Positions 6,854 to 13,984 are shown, numbered from the stretch's first letter. The stretch is 14,991 bases of DNA from Desulfobulbus sp. (GCA_011051825.1 DRKH01000233.1:1-14991), one strand, 5' to 3'. Numbers and translations are program-made. Notes: generated by a model not told the origin, from the letters alone.

Positions 6854-8809
6854 ATGGGGAGAATTATTGGAATTGATTTGGGGACCACCAATTCATGTGT
6901 TGCAGTTATGGAGGGTGGAGACCCTAAGGTCATTGAGAACAGCGAGGGGAACAGGACCACCCCGTCCGTTGTTGCCTTTGCCGACAACAATGAACGTCTG
7001 GTCGGTCAGGTGGCAAAACGGCAGTCGGTAACCAATCCGACCAAAACACTGTTTGCCATCAAACGGCTCATTGGACGAAAATTTACCGATGCCGAGGTGA
7101 AAAAGTCCATTGAGGTCAGCCCGTTTAAGATTGTTGAAGGACCGGGCGGTGATGCCGTGGTCGAAGTCGACGGCAAGCAGTACAGTCCTGCCGAGATCTC
7201 AGCCATGATCCTCGGCAAGATGAAACAGACCGCCGAAGAGTATCTTGGTGAGCCGGTGACCGATGCCGTTGTTACCGTACCTGCCTATTTTAACGATGCC
7301 CAGCGTCAGGCAACTAAGGACGCCGGCAAGATCGCCGGTCTCAATGTACAGCGGATCATTAACGAGCCCACTGCTGCCTCCCTGGCCTACGGCCTGGACA
7401 AGAAAGGCGAAGAAAAGATTGCGGTGTTTGATCTTGGCGGCGGTACCTTTGATGTGTCCATCCTCGAGATCGGTGACGGTGTGTTTGAGGTAAAATCCAC
7501 CAACGGTGACACCTTTCTCGGTGGTGAAGATTTTGACATGCGGATTGTCAACTGGCTCGCCGATGAGTTCAAACGCGACCAGGGCGTAGACCTGCGCAAT
7601 GACAACATGGCCCTGCAGCGGCTGAAGGAAGAGGCGGAAAAGGCCAAGAAAGAGCTGTCGACCGCCATGGAAACCGATATCAATCTGCCCTTTATTACCG
7701 CAGATGCCAGTGGACCGAAACATTTGAATATCAAGCTGTCCCGGGCCAAACTGGAGAGCCTGGTTGATGACCTGATCGAACGGACCGAAGGCCCCTGCCT
7801 GACCGCATTGAAGGACGCCGGTTTGAATCCCTCCGATATTGACGAGGTTATCCTGGTCGGTGGTATGATCCGGATGCCCAAGGTTCAGGAGAAGGTTAAA
7901 CAGATTTTCGGCAAGGAACCCCATAAGGGTGTTAACCCCGATGAAGTTGTGGCCATCGGCGCAGCTATTCAGGGCGGTGTCTTGAAAGGTGACGTCAAAG
8001 ACGTCCTGCTTCTTGATGTAACACCGCTGTCGCTGGGTATTGAAACCCTGGGCGGGGTAATGACCAAGTTGATCGAAAAGAATACCACTGTGCCGACCAA
8101 GAAAAGTCAGGTCTTTTCGACTGCCGCAGACAATCAGCCTGCAGTTTCAATTCATGTCCTGCAGGGTGAGCGTGAGATGGCTGCGGATAACAAGAGTATC
8201 GGCCGGTTTGAGCTTGCCGATCTTCCGCCGGCACCGCGTGGCGTTCCCCAGATTGAGGTGACCTTTGATCTCGATGCCAACGGTATCCTCCATGTTTCGG
8301 CCAAGGATATGGGCACCGGTAAGGAGCAGTCGATCCGGATCACCGCATCTTCCGGTCTTTCCGAAGAAGAGATCGAGCGGATGCAGAAGGACGCCGAACT
8401 GCATGCCGAAGAGGACAAAAAACGTAAGGAGCTGGTTGAGGCCAAGAATAACGGCGACTCCATGATCCACATGACCCAGAAGAGCTTGACCGAGCTTGGC
8501 GACAAGGTCGATGCCGAGACCAAGGGCAACGTGGAAACTGAAATCGAAAACCTGAAAAAGGCCCTGGAAACCGATGACGTCGAGGCGATCAAGGCTGCAA
8601 CGGAGAAGTTGACCCAGGCATCCCATAAGCTGGCCGAGCTGATGTATGCTCAGGCCTCACAGGATCAGCAGGGTGGACCCGGTGCCGGTCCTGGTGCTGC
8701 CGCCGGAGGAGCTGCTGGTGCCGCCGGAGCTGCCGGAGCAGGAGCAGCTGGAGCCGGTGGCAATGATGATGACGATGTCGTCGATGCCGACTTTGAAGAG
8801 GTCAAATAA
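6854..8809 (+). CDS. dnaK: Chaperone protein DnaK (Hsp70)
   Basis: The 651-aa protein is an ATP-driven cytoplasmic chaperone acting with GrpE and a J-protein. The nucleotide-binding domain (1 to about 382) shows phosphate loop 1 IDLGTTNS (7-14, with D8, T11 and C15), catalytic-site K70, NEPTAA at 170-175, phosphate loop 2 DLGGGTFD (193-200) and the adenosine motif VGGMIRMPK (335-343). The interdomain linker is VLLLDVTP (384-391). A substrate-binding beta-domain (about 395-505) and helical lid (to about 605) follow. The tail is a Gly/Ala-rich stretch of about 30 residues, then DDDDVVDADFEEVK, the usual C-terminal acidic EEVK end that recruits partners. ATG 6854 has GGAG (6841-6844) eight bases upstream. 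It sits directly after grpE, but dnaJ is not next; a strong terminator and trpS follow. The identification is certain. Confidence 0.99.
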   Translation: MGRIIGIDLGTTNSCVAVMEGGDPKVIENSEGNRTTPSVVAFADNNERLVGQVAKRQSVTNPTKTLFAIKRLIGRKFTDAEVKKSIEVSPFKIVEGPGGDAVVEVDGKQYSPAEISAMILGKMKQTAEEYLGEPVTDAVVTVPAYFNDAQRQATKDAGKIAGLNVQRIINEPTAASLAYGLDKKGEEKIAVFDLGGGTFDVSILEIGDGVFEVKSTNGDTFLGGEDFDMRIVNWLADEFKRDQGVDLRNDNMALQRLKEEAEKAKKELSTAMETDINLPFITADASGPKHLNIKLSRAKLESLVDDLIERTEGPCLTALKDAGLNPSDIDEVILVGGMIRMPKVQEKVKQIFGKEPHKGVNPDEVVAIGAAIQGGVLKGDVKDVLLLDVTPLSLGIETLGGVMTKLIEKNTTVPTKKSQVFSTAADNQPAVSIHVLQGEREMAADNKSIGRFELADLPPAPRGVPQIEVTFDLDANGILHVSAKDMGTGKEQSIRITASSGLSEEEIERMQKDAELHAEEDKKRKELVEAKNNGDSMIHMTQKSLTELGDKVDAETKGNVETEIENLKKALETDDVEAIKAATEKLTQASHKLAELMYAQASQDQQGGPGAGPGAAAGGAAGAAGAAGAGAAGAGGNDDDDVVDADFEEVK

Positions 8810-8835
8810 ATAGACCGTCAACAGCAAACGGCCTG

Positions 8836-8876
8836 AAAGGGGAGTGCAGATGTAATTCTGCACTCCCCTTTTTTTT
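8836..8876 (+). terminator. Strong intrinsic terminator after dnaK
   Basis: A perfect 12-bp stem (GGGGAGTGCAGA at 8839-8850, TCTGCACTCCCC at 8857-8868) has a 6-base loop and is followed by eight T (8869-8876). Three A before the stem lengthen the pairing. Confidence 0.95.
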
Positions 8877-8948
8877 CATTTTATAGTAACTCAGAGCCCG
8901 GAACTAAAAAATCGGCACTCGAAACCCAAACGCAGAACGCCTGATACA

Positions 8949-9005
8949 AGAAAAAGAAAAAGAAAAAGAAAGATCAAAAAAACAAAAAAGACAAAAAAGA
9001 CAAAA
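8949..9005 (+). promoter_or_regulatory. A-rich low-complexity leader directly before trpS
   Basis: About 57 bases of near-repeats of AAAAAG, AAAAAAC and AAAAAAGAC lead up to the trpS ATG. T is nearly absent and there is no GGAG-like Shine-Dalgarno site. An unstructured A-rich leader could act as a ribosomal protein S1-type or translation-enhancing site; that role is inferred. Confidence 0.5.
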
Positions 9006-9009
9006 CATC

Positions 9010-9978
9010 ATGAAACGCATTCTTTCCGGCATTCAGCCTTCAGGTCAGCTTCACATCGGTAATTATTTTGGCATGATGAAAACCATGATCTCGCACATGG
9101 AGACTTCCGATCTCTATGTTTTCATCGTTAACCTTCATGCCATGACAACTGTTCATGATCGGGAAAAACTCAGCGCGGGAACCCTTGAGGCGGCGGCTGA
9201 TTTTCTTGCCCTGGGGCTTGACCCGGACCGGTGTACCTTCTGGGTCCAGTCTGATGTGCCCGAGGTCTGTGAGCTGATGTGGGTGTTGTCGACCCTGACG
9301 CCCATGGGCCTGCTGGAGCGGTGCCATTCCTATAAGGACAAAGTCGCCAAAGGCATTGGTGCCAGCCATGGCCTTTTTTCCTATCCGGTGCTGATGGCCG
9401 CTGACATTTTACTCTTCCAGTCCGAAGTAGTGCCGGTGGGTAAGGATCAGAAACAGCACCTTGAAGTGGCCCGTGATATTGCCATTAAATTCAACAATCA
9501 TTTCGGCGAGACCTTTGTTGTCCCCGAACCGGCCATCAGTGAAACCACGGCCATTGTTCCCGGCCTTGACGGCCAGAAGATGTCCAAATCCTACGGCAAC
9601 ACTATCCCCATTTTTCTGGATGATAAACCGCTCCGGAAAAAGGTGATGTCTATTCAAACCGATGCCACCCCGGTGGAAGATCCGAAAGATCCGGAGAAGT
9701 GCAATCTCTATGCCCTGCTTTCGCTCTTTGCCGCTAAGGACAAGCTTGCCGAGGTCCATGATCTGTACGTAAACGGCGGCGCTGCCTATGGCTATATCAA
9801 ACAGGATCTGTTCGAGCTGATTCGGGATTATTTTGCCGGAGCACGGGAAAAGAAAAAAGAACTGCTGGAAAACCAGGACTACCTTCGGGATGTCCTCCAT
9901 AAAGGTGCGGACAAGGCGCGGCAAAAGGCAGCCGTCACTCTGGATCTGGTCCGGGATCGGGTGGGATTACGCTATTAG
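9010..9978 (+). CDS. trpS: Tryptophan--tRNA ligase (TrpRS)
   Basis: The 322-aa protein is a class I aminoacyl-tRNA synthetase that charges tRNA-Trp with tryptophan using ATP. It opens with RILSGIQPSGQLHIGNYFG, containing the HIGH-type signature HIGN (15-18). It has the family sequences MAADILLF (129-136) and VPVGKDQKQHLE (141-152), and the second signature KMSKS at 190-194, followed by the helical C-terminal part. Length is normal for the bacterial enzyme (about 325-340 aa). ATG 9010 starts directly at the conserved N-terminus, so the start is secure even though no Shine-Dalgarno site is visible and the leader is A-rich. It is separated from dnaK by a strong terminator, so it has its own promoter somewhere in 8880-8950; none is obvious. 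A stable hairpin follows about 35 bp after the stop. Confidence 0.97.
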   Translation: MKRILSGIQPSGQLHIGNYFGMMKTMISHMETSDLYVFIVNLHAMTTVHDREKLSAGTLEAAADFLALGLDPDRCTFWVQSDVPEVCELMWVLSTLTPMGLLERCHSYKDKVAKGIGASHGLFSYPVLMAADILLFQSEVVPVGKDQKQHLEVARDIAIKFNNHFGETFVVPEPAISETTAIVPGLDGQKMSKSYGNTIPIFLDDKPLRKKVMSIQTDATPVEDPKDPEKCNLYALLSLFAAKDKLAEVHDLYVNGGAAYGYIKQDLFELIRDYFAGAREKKKELLENQDYLRDVLHKGADKARQKAAVTLDLVRDRVGLRY

Positions 9979-10014
9979 TAGCGGCTGACGGCTGTTCCGG
10001 GTCCGGGCTTATCC

Positions 10015-10054
10015 GAAAATAGTCCACGGCGCAGAGCCGTTTCAGGCTATTTTC
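10015..10054 (+). terminator. Hairpin downstream of trpS, possible transcript end
   Basis: An 8-bp outer stem (GAAAATAG at 10015-10022, CTATTTTC at 10047-10054) encloses an inner 5-bp hairpin (ACGGC at 10026-10030, GCCGT at 10036-10040). No T-run follows on the + strand, so it may stabilise the 3' end of trpS mRNA rather than terminate by the intrinsic route. Confidence 0.4.
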
Positions 10055-10135
10055 ATGCTTTGTTGTGGATGTGACGTCAATTCCGAAGTACGGTATTGAT
10101 TTCTCATGGAGTGCCCCGGCAAAAGGTTGATTTGA

Positions 10136-10192
10136 GTCCCCTGAGGCAGGAAGCTTCCGGCCTGTATTTAATTAATCGTTGCCAAAGGGGAC
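10136..10192. repeat. Inverted repeat in the convergent trpS/SBBP intergenic region
   Basis: GTCCCCT (10136-10142) and AGGGGAC (10186-10192) are exact reverse complements. A short GGAAGCTTCC palindrome lies between them. This is the only other structure seen in the 240-bp gap between the two convergent genes; its function is unknown. Confidence 0.4.
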
Positions 10193-10214
10193 AAAAAAAG
10201 TGGCGTTCATCGCC
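10193..10214 (-). terminator. Possible short-stem terminator of the SBBP gene
   Basis: Read on the - strand, GGCG (10214-10211), a 5-base loop and CGCC (10205-10202) are followed two bases later by seven T (10199-10193). It begins five bases after the stop codon. The 4-bp stem is short, so strength is doubtful. Confidence 0.45.
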
Positions 10215-10218
10215 TAGA

Positions 10219-12153
10219 TTACAGACAAACCGCAGTGGTTTTTCCGTTTTTAGACCTGAAAACATAAAAGCTACAGCTGGGGCGTAATTTAGCGACAAAG
10301 GCATCTGGATCCCCACCATCGGCATGGGGATTTCTTGGAACTCCCCATGTTGACGCGCTTATACCGGTTATATATACACGCCCGCCGTTAGCGGCGATAA
10401 TTCCGTTACCTTCATCATCATCTGAAGAGCCGAGGAAGGTATTCCACTTAAATGTGCCGTTCCCTGTTAACTGAGCGGCAAAGGCATCCTCTCCCCCGGC
10501 GTATGCCTGTTTCCCGTTACCCCAGGCGGCATCACTATAACCTGTCACGTAAATAGATCCCTGGTTATCAAGAGTAATGGCCTGGCCGACATCATTACCC
10601 GTTGAGCCCAGGAACGTATTCCATTGTAACACACCGTTGTTCTGTAATTTGGCAACAAAGATATCACCTCCACCTGTAAAATTGTTTATGGGATTTTCCC
10701 AGGTGGCAGCACTGCCGCCAATGATATAGATATTGTCTGTCTTGTCCAGGGCAATACCCTCTGCGACATCAATACCACTGGAGCCTAAAAACGTATTCCA
10801 TTGGAGAACACCGGAGCTGTTTAACTTAGCAGCAAAGGCATCATAAGTTGTCCCGGTAAATCCTCTTACAGGGTTGTTGCCCCAGGATTTTGTGCTGTAA
10901 CCCGTCACGTATACCGCGCCATTACCATCTATGGTTACATCTTCCCCATTATCCAGATCCGTTGACCCCAGAAATGTGTTCCAGGTTAAGGTACCATTTG
11001 CGTCCAGCTTGGCAGCAAAGGCATCCCAGTCCCCCGTATAGGGCCGCTTTGGATTGCTGCCCCAACTGCCCTTACTTTCACCAGTCACATAGATTTCTCC
11101 ACTACTGCCCACTTCAATGCCCGTACCAATATCATCTCCACTTGATCCCATGAAGGTGTTCCATTGTAAGACGCCACTGTTGTTCAACTTGGCGACAAAT
11201 CCGTCCCGACCACCAGTGTAACCCTGTTTCGGACTGCCCCAGCTCGCCTCACTATCCCCTGCCACAAAAACAGACCCATTGCTATCCACGGCAACGGCAT
11301 TGGCCTCGTCAAATTGTGACGATCCTAAAAAGGTATTCCACACTAAGTTACCATTGGAATCGAATTTGGCGACAAAGGCATCCTCTCCCCCGGCATAGGA
11401 AGATGTGTTTCCCCAGGGCCCACCATATCCCACAACATAAATATTACCCTGGCTGTCCACGGCAATGGCATTGCCGGTATCATAACCTGACGCTACTCCC
11501 ATAAAGGTATTCCAGGATAGGGTAGGGTCGATCAGCAGCGGCCGGGAAGAATCATATTGTCCTACCTTGAAACCAAGAACAGGCGCCTTTGCAGAAGACG
11601 CAAACAGAGAAAAGGCAACCTTGACCGGGCAGCGGTGACCGTCAATCTCCTGCCAGGCTACAGGCGCCGATTCATTCATTGTGCCGGTTGGGTACTTGAT
11701 GTTCAAATTACCGTCGATCCCGATTGTGACCGGGGCATTGTAACGCAATCGAATCTGATTCACATGGGCGCCCGGGATGATTTCCCAGGTGCTCTCGGCA
11801 ATCCCTTTTTGTGTAACCGCGTAATGAAGGTGTATACCCGGCCACAGATCATGGTAATCGACTCCGCTCAAGGGAGGATTTTCTTCAGCACGGTGGCTGT
11901 TCTCTGCTTCGGGCTTAATGCCGGAGGCGCCGACAAAGCCGACATGAAACAGGTGGTCACCACCAGCCACATACAATCCGTCGGATGCAAACCCCAGTAG
12001 ATGCCCGGCAGCAGAGTATTGCAGTAATATATCCTGAGAGTCCGTAATTGCCGCCTGTGCGAGCTTCCATGAAACTGGGAGAGTGGCGCAAAGGAGTATA
12101 AAGAGGAAAAAAAATCTTTTCACAACGGGAAACGAAGCAAAACATTGTGACAT
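10219..12153 (-). CDS. Exported SBBP-repeat protein, predicted seven-bladed beta-propeller
   Basis: The start chosen is ATG at 12153, giving 644 aa. It has GGAGG nine bases upstream and begins a clear signal peptide (charged VVKR, hydrophobic FFFLFILLCATLPVSW, cleavage near LAQA/A at about 34-35). The ORF runs in frame to 12255, but those extra 34 residues would precede the signal and are rejected. Residues about 36-210 resemble the beta-sandwich region usually found before SBBP repeats (WPGIHLHYAV, RLRYNAPVTIGIDGNL, LLIDPTL). Seven repeats of 58-60 aa follow, each opening WNTF(L/M)G with W at about 214, 272, 331, 391, 451, 510 and 570. Each contains a D..G.IYV.GYS..W stretch and ends (G)GxDAFVAKL. 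Such proteins are extracellular or cell-surface; ligand and role are unknown. The 20-residue tail after the last repeat has two Cys and no recognised sorting signal. Confidence 0.9.
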   Translation of the reverse strand: MSQCFASFPVVKRFFFLFILLCATLPVSWKLAQAAITDSQDILLQYSAAGHLLGFASDGLYVAGGDHLFHVGFVGASGIKPEAENSHRAEENPPLSGVDYHDLWPGIHLHYAVTQKGIAESTWEIIPGAHVNQIRLRYNAPVTIGIDGNLNIKYPTGTMNESAPVAWQEIDGHRCPVKVAFSLFASSAKAPVLGFKVGQYDSSRPLLIDPTLSWNTFMGVASGYDTGNAIAVDSQGNIYVVGYGGPWGNTSSYAGGEDAFVAKFDSNGNLVWNTFLGSSQFDEANAVAVDSNGSVFVAGDSEASWGSPKQGYTGGRDGFVAKLNNSGVLQWNTFMGSSGDDIGTGIEVGSSGEIYVTGESKGSWGSNPKRPYTGDWDAFAAKLDANGTLTWNTFLGSTDLDNGEDVTIDGNGAVYVTGYSTKSWGNNPVRGFTGTTYDAFAAKLNSSGVLQWNTFLGSSGIDVAEGIALDKTDNIYIIGGSAATWENPINNFTGGGDIFVAKLQNNGVLQWNTFLGSTGNDVGQAITLDNQGSIYVTGYSDAAWGNGKQAYAGGEDAFAAQLTGNGTFKWNTFLGSSDDDEGNGIIAANGGRVYITGISASTWGVPRNPHADGGDPDAFVAKLRPSCSFYVFRSKNGKTTAVCL

Positions 12154-12210
12154 GGCTGGATACCTCCCTGGTGTATTATCCACAAACTGCGTAAAGAAGA
12201 ATTCAGGAGA

Positions 12211-12255
12211 GCCCTGAAAGGGGCTTTTGTTGTTAAACGGCCCCTGACGGGGCAA
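12211..12255 (-). promoter_or_regulatory. Leader with two alternative hairpins ahead of the SBBP gene
   Basis: On the - strand a GCCCC-GTCA-GGGGC hairpin (about 12255-12242) is followed about 15 bases later by an AGCCC/GGGCT hairpin (about 12228-12213). The GGGGC of the first can instead pair with the GCCCC of the second, so the two are mutually exclusive. TTGACA lies just upstream (about 12265-12260), but no good -10 is seen at the expected distance. Confidence 0.35.
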
Positions 12256-12483
12256 TATGTCAATTGTTAATCAAAATCCGGCAATGACAATTTGTACGGG
12301 AAAACCATACGCCCGATGCTTTGATGAGGGAGCATTGAGTACGCAGGTACCTGAGGCACGTAGTAGCGGCGTGCGGTAAGGTGTCAGTGAAAGAGCCGGA
12401 AGAGACCTCCTGTAGAATTATTGTTGTGTGCTACCCGGAACTCTCACCTGCCTGATCGATAATGTCGATGAATTGCAAAGTCG
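12256..12483. other. Non-coding stretch with no recognised feature
   Basis: There is no ORF of gene-like quality on either strand and no tRNA, rRNA or riboswitch fold that I recognise. A small GCACG/CGTGC stem lies near 12356-12375. Together with the repeats to its right it makes a gene-free gap of about 675 bp (12256-12928; 12154-12255 is the SBBP gene leader). Confidence 0.5.
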
Positions 12484-12518
12484 CGTCATCCCCGAATGTT
12501 GTTATCGGGGATCCAGGA
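12484..12518. repeat. Short dispersed-type palindrome (ATCCCCGA hairpin)
   Basis: A perfect 8-bp stem, ATCCCCGA (12488-12495) and TCGGGGAT (12505-12512), with a 9-base loop sits within the wider context CGTC...CCAGG. The form resembles small palindromic repeats (REP-like, gTCATyCCCG...CGGGrATCCAG) dispersed in many proteobacterial genomes. Only this copy is in the window. Confidence 0.55.
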
Positions 12519-12694
12519 ATTTGTTCATGGCTGGGTTTTGTACGTCATCAGAATATAATATATTTTTCTGATTACCCACAATCCTCAGCCGAATGCAAGG
12601 GATACCATCGCTGAATACCGGAGGGCATTACGAACCCAGTGAATTAATGATGAATTTACAGGGCCCTGCAATCCGGAAGAACAAGCGATGTTAT

Positions 12695-12825
12695 GTAAGT
12701 GTTCAGGGGCACCGCACGGAGTCTCGTTCCTCGCTTACCTCTTCGCACGGTCGCGACTGTCCGCATAGAGGGACTATAGCGGCCAGTCACGCCTGCACGA
12801 ATCTACGGCACCCCTGATCACTTAC
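12695..12825. repeat. MITE-like palindromic repeat, copy 3 (diverged)
   Basis: This is a 131-bp palindrome whose 19-bp ends match at 17 of 19 positions (GTAAGTGTTCAGGGGCACC and the reverse complement of the right end). An inner stem (about 12751-12763 with 12779-12793) flanks a loop containing ACTATAG, as in copy 1. Segments GTTCAGGrGCACC and CACGGAGTCT are shared with copies 1 and 2, so it belongs to the same family but is clearly older or a different subtype. Any reading frame through it is incidental. Confidence 0.75.
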
Positions 12826-12928
12826 AGGTTTAAGGTAGATGAAAACACATAGTTACAAATCCTGTGACCAGTTACGATGTTATCCCTGAGTTGTGAAAAG
12901 CTGAGCTTTGTACGTAATCAGGTATATT

Positions 12929-13465
12929 TTAGTGATGCTCTTCTGTTGCCGGTTTGGGCTTGTTCAGACCAGGGAACCGTCCAGGGGCGTATTTTGCGTG
13001 ACAGGTCATGCATTGGCCATGAAGTTTTGAAAAATAGAAGTTCACCAGTTCACCGTCGCGTTGGTGGGCGGCCCCTGCGAGTTTCTCAGCGTTTGAGTGA
13101 AAACGCATGTCCATCTCGACAAACTCGGGCGGCAGGGAGTTGTGCAGTTGTTTAAGTTGCTCAGGGGTCAGTTTTTGTTTCAGGATAAAGCTGGCCTTGA
13201 TCTGTTGGGCGATTTTGGCAATGGTCTCCCAGTCACCTGCGGCAATTGCCGGAATGATCTTCATCACCCCGTTCTCAATCCCGTTCATCTCCTGGTTCAG
13301 GATTTCTTTTAAATCCGGAGAAAGATGAATCTCCGCACTCTCTTTCATCTGATGGTTTTCATGTCCCTCGGTTTCCGCCGCCTGAGCGGTGCTTATGAAG
13401 AGACATGCGGCCAATACAACAGCTGCTGAACAGAGTGCTTTTTTCATGCCTGCTTTGCTGATCAT
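12929..13465 (-). CDS. Periplasmic c-type cytochrome, cytochrome c'-like
   Basis: The 178-aa precursor has an N-terminal signal peptide (MKKALC, a hydrophobic core, STAQA/AE with cleavage near 29-30), so it is exported. The mature part begins with a His-rich segment (EGHENHQ) and then appears wholly helical. The single heme site CMTCH lies near the C-terminus (C152, C155, H156), as in the four-helix-bundle cytochrome c' class, where the proximal ligand is that His. Helical content and the late CxxCH fit that family, which binds heme covalently and commonly binds NO or transfers electrons; the actual role here is not known. ATG 13465 has AAGGAG six bases upstream on the - strand, which favours it over the internal Met 7. 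No partner gene is adjacent on either side, and a long hairpin lies just upstream in the likely leader. Confidence 0.85.
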   Translation of the reverse strand: MISKAGMKKALCSAAVVLAACLFISTAQAAETEGHENHQMKESAEIHLSPDLKEILNQEMNGIENGVMKIIPAIAAGDWETIAKIAQQIKASFILKQKLTPEQLKQLHNSLPPEFVEMDMRFHSNAEKLAGAAHQRDGELVNFYFSKLHGQCMTCHAKYAPGRFPGLNKPKPATEEHH

Positions 13466-13501
13466 TCTTTGCTCCTTTGAATTGGATAATCTTTTATAGT
13501 A

Positions 13502-13573
13502 CCGGTAGTTCCGGGATAGTAATATATTTCCGGCATCCCCACATGTATTATATATACTATCCCCGAACTACGG
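13502..13573. repeat. Long near-perfect hairpin upstream of the cytochrome gene
   Basis: The left arm 13502-13521 and right arm 13555-13573 are reverse complements apart from one extra base and one mismatch. Pairing can extend inward through AT-rich sequence (ATATAT on both sides) to a loop of about 19 bases. It starts 36 bp upstream of the cytochrome start codon. It may be a small mobile palindrome or a leader/operator structure; no clear target duplication is visible. Confidence 0.65.
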
Positions 13574-13639
13574 CATGTGTCAATTTGGCTTTTGTTTCTG
13601 TTCTGGTTGTCTCGAGTTCCTTAGAAGGGTGTTTTTGGG

Positions 13640-13705
13640 GTGGCCGAATTGTATCGGAATGGTGGCCGGATAACTTCGGAATTAGTGGCCGAATTCAGTC
13701 GGAAT
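13640..13705. repeat. Three 21-bp direct repeats, likely end of an IS21-type insertion sequence
   Basis: Copies start at 13640, 13662 and 13685 (period 22-23 bp) and fit GTGGCCGrAT-N4-TCGGAAT, with 16 of 21 positions identical in all three. Each unit contains CCG and CGG half-sites of opposite sense. IS21-family elements are known to carry multiple tandem transposase-binding repeats at their ends, and this looks like such an end with no istA/istB left in the window. The family assignment is from memory of the pattern and unverified. Confidence 0.5.
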
Positions 13706-13898
13706 ACTCAGAGATGGCAGACTGGTTGAAGGCCCGAACGGTGGCCCCAGCCGAATGGTGGGGATAAATGGTAGCGGGTTCGCCCAAGGTTTTACTAACG
13801 TACTGCACCGGACGGCGAAACGTTGGTAGCATCACTGGAATCGATACCCCGACAAGCAATCATCTGGATACTTTCAAATGATTACTCGCCTAACCAGC
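13706..13898. other. Stretch between IS-like repeats and intron domain V, no ORF recognised
   Basis: There is no protein similarity that I recognise in any frame. It probably contains the remaining upstream part of the degenerate group II intron, but the boundary with the IS-like sequence cannot be set by eye. Confidence 0.4.
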
Positions 13899-13974
13899 CG
13901 AACCGCCGCGATACGCGATCCGTATGCCAGGTGGTGTGGGAGGGGCGGTCAGCGATGGCCGTCCCTATCCCGAT
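13899..13974 (+). mobile_element. Group II intron 3' end (domains V and VI), class C-like, truncated
   Basis: The sequence has a domain V form with CGAACCGCC on one side, an ATACG/CGTAT upper stem (13911-13915, 13921-13925) and GGTGGTGTGGGAGG on the other, the pattern of bacterial class C introns with a CGC-type catalytic triad. Domain VI follows, with GGGA and TCCC as lower stem, a 9-bp upper stem (13942-13950 with 13957-13965, with G-T pairs) and a bulged TA supplying the branch-point A. The intron would end at the canonical CCGAT (13970-13974). Mid-stem mismatches in domain V and the lack of any reverse-transcriptase ORF point to a decayed remnant. Confidence 0.7.
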
Positions 13975-13984
13975 ATGCCTATAC

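Noticed and set aside
10080..10215. Possible c-di-GMP (GEMM) riboswitch or tRNA
   Set aside because: Fragments such as GGGGAC recall GEMM, but the conserved core and the correct placement before a gene are missing. No cloverleaf could be drawn.
12154..12255. Extended N-terminus of the SBBP protein
   Set aside because: The extra 34 residues precede a classic signal peptide, and a good Shine-Dalgarno site sits before ATG 12153.
12593..12817. Small + strand open frame
   Set aside because: It runs through palindromic repeat copy 3 and has no recognisable domain or ribosome site.
13640..13705. Possible CRISPR array
   Set aside because: The three repeats are only 22-23 bp apart with essentially no spacers, so they are not CRISPR repeats.
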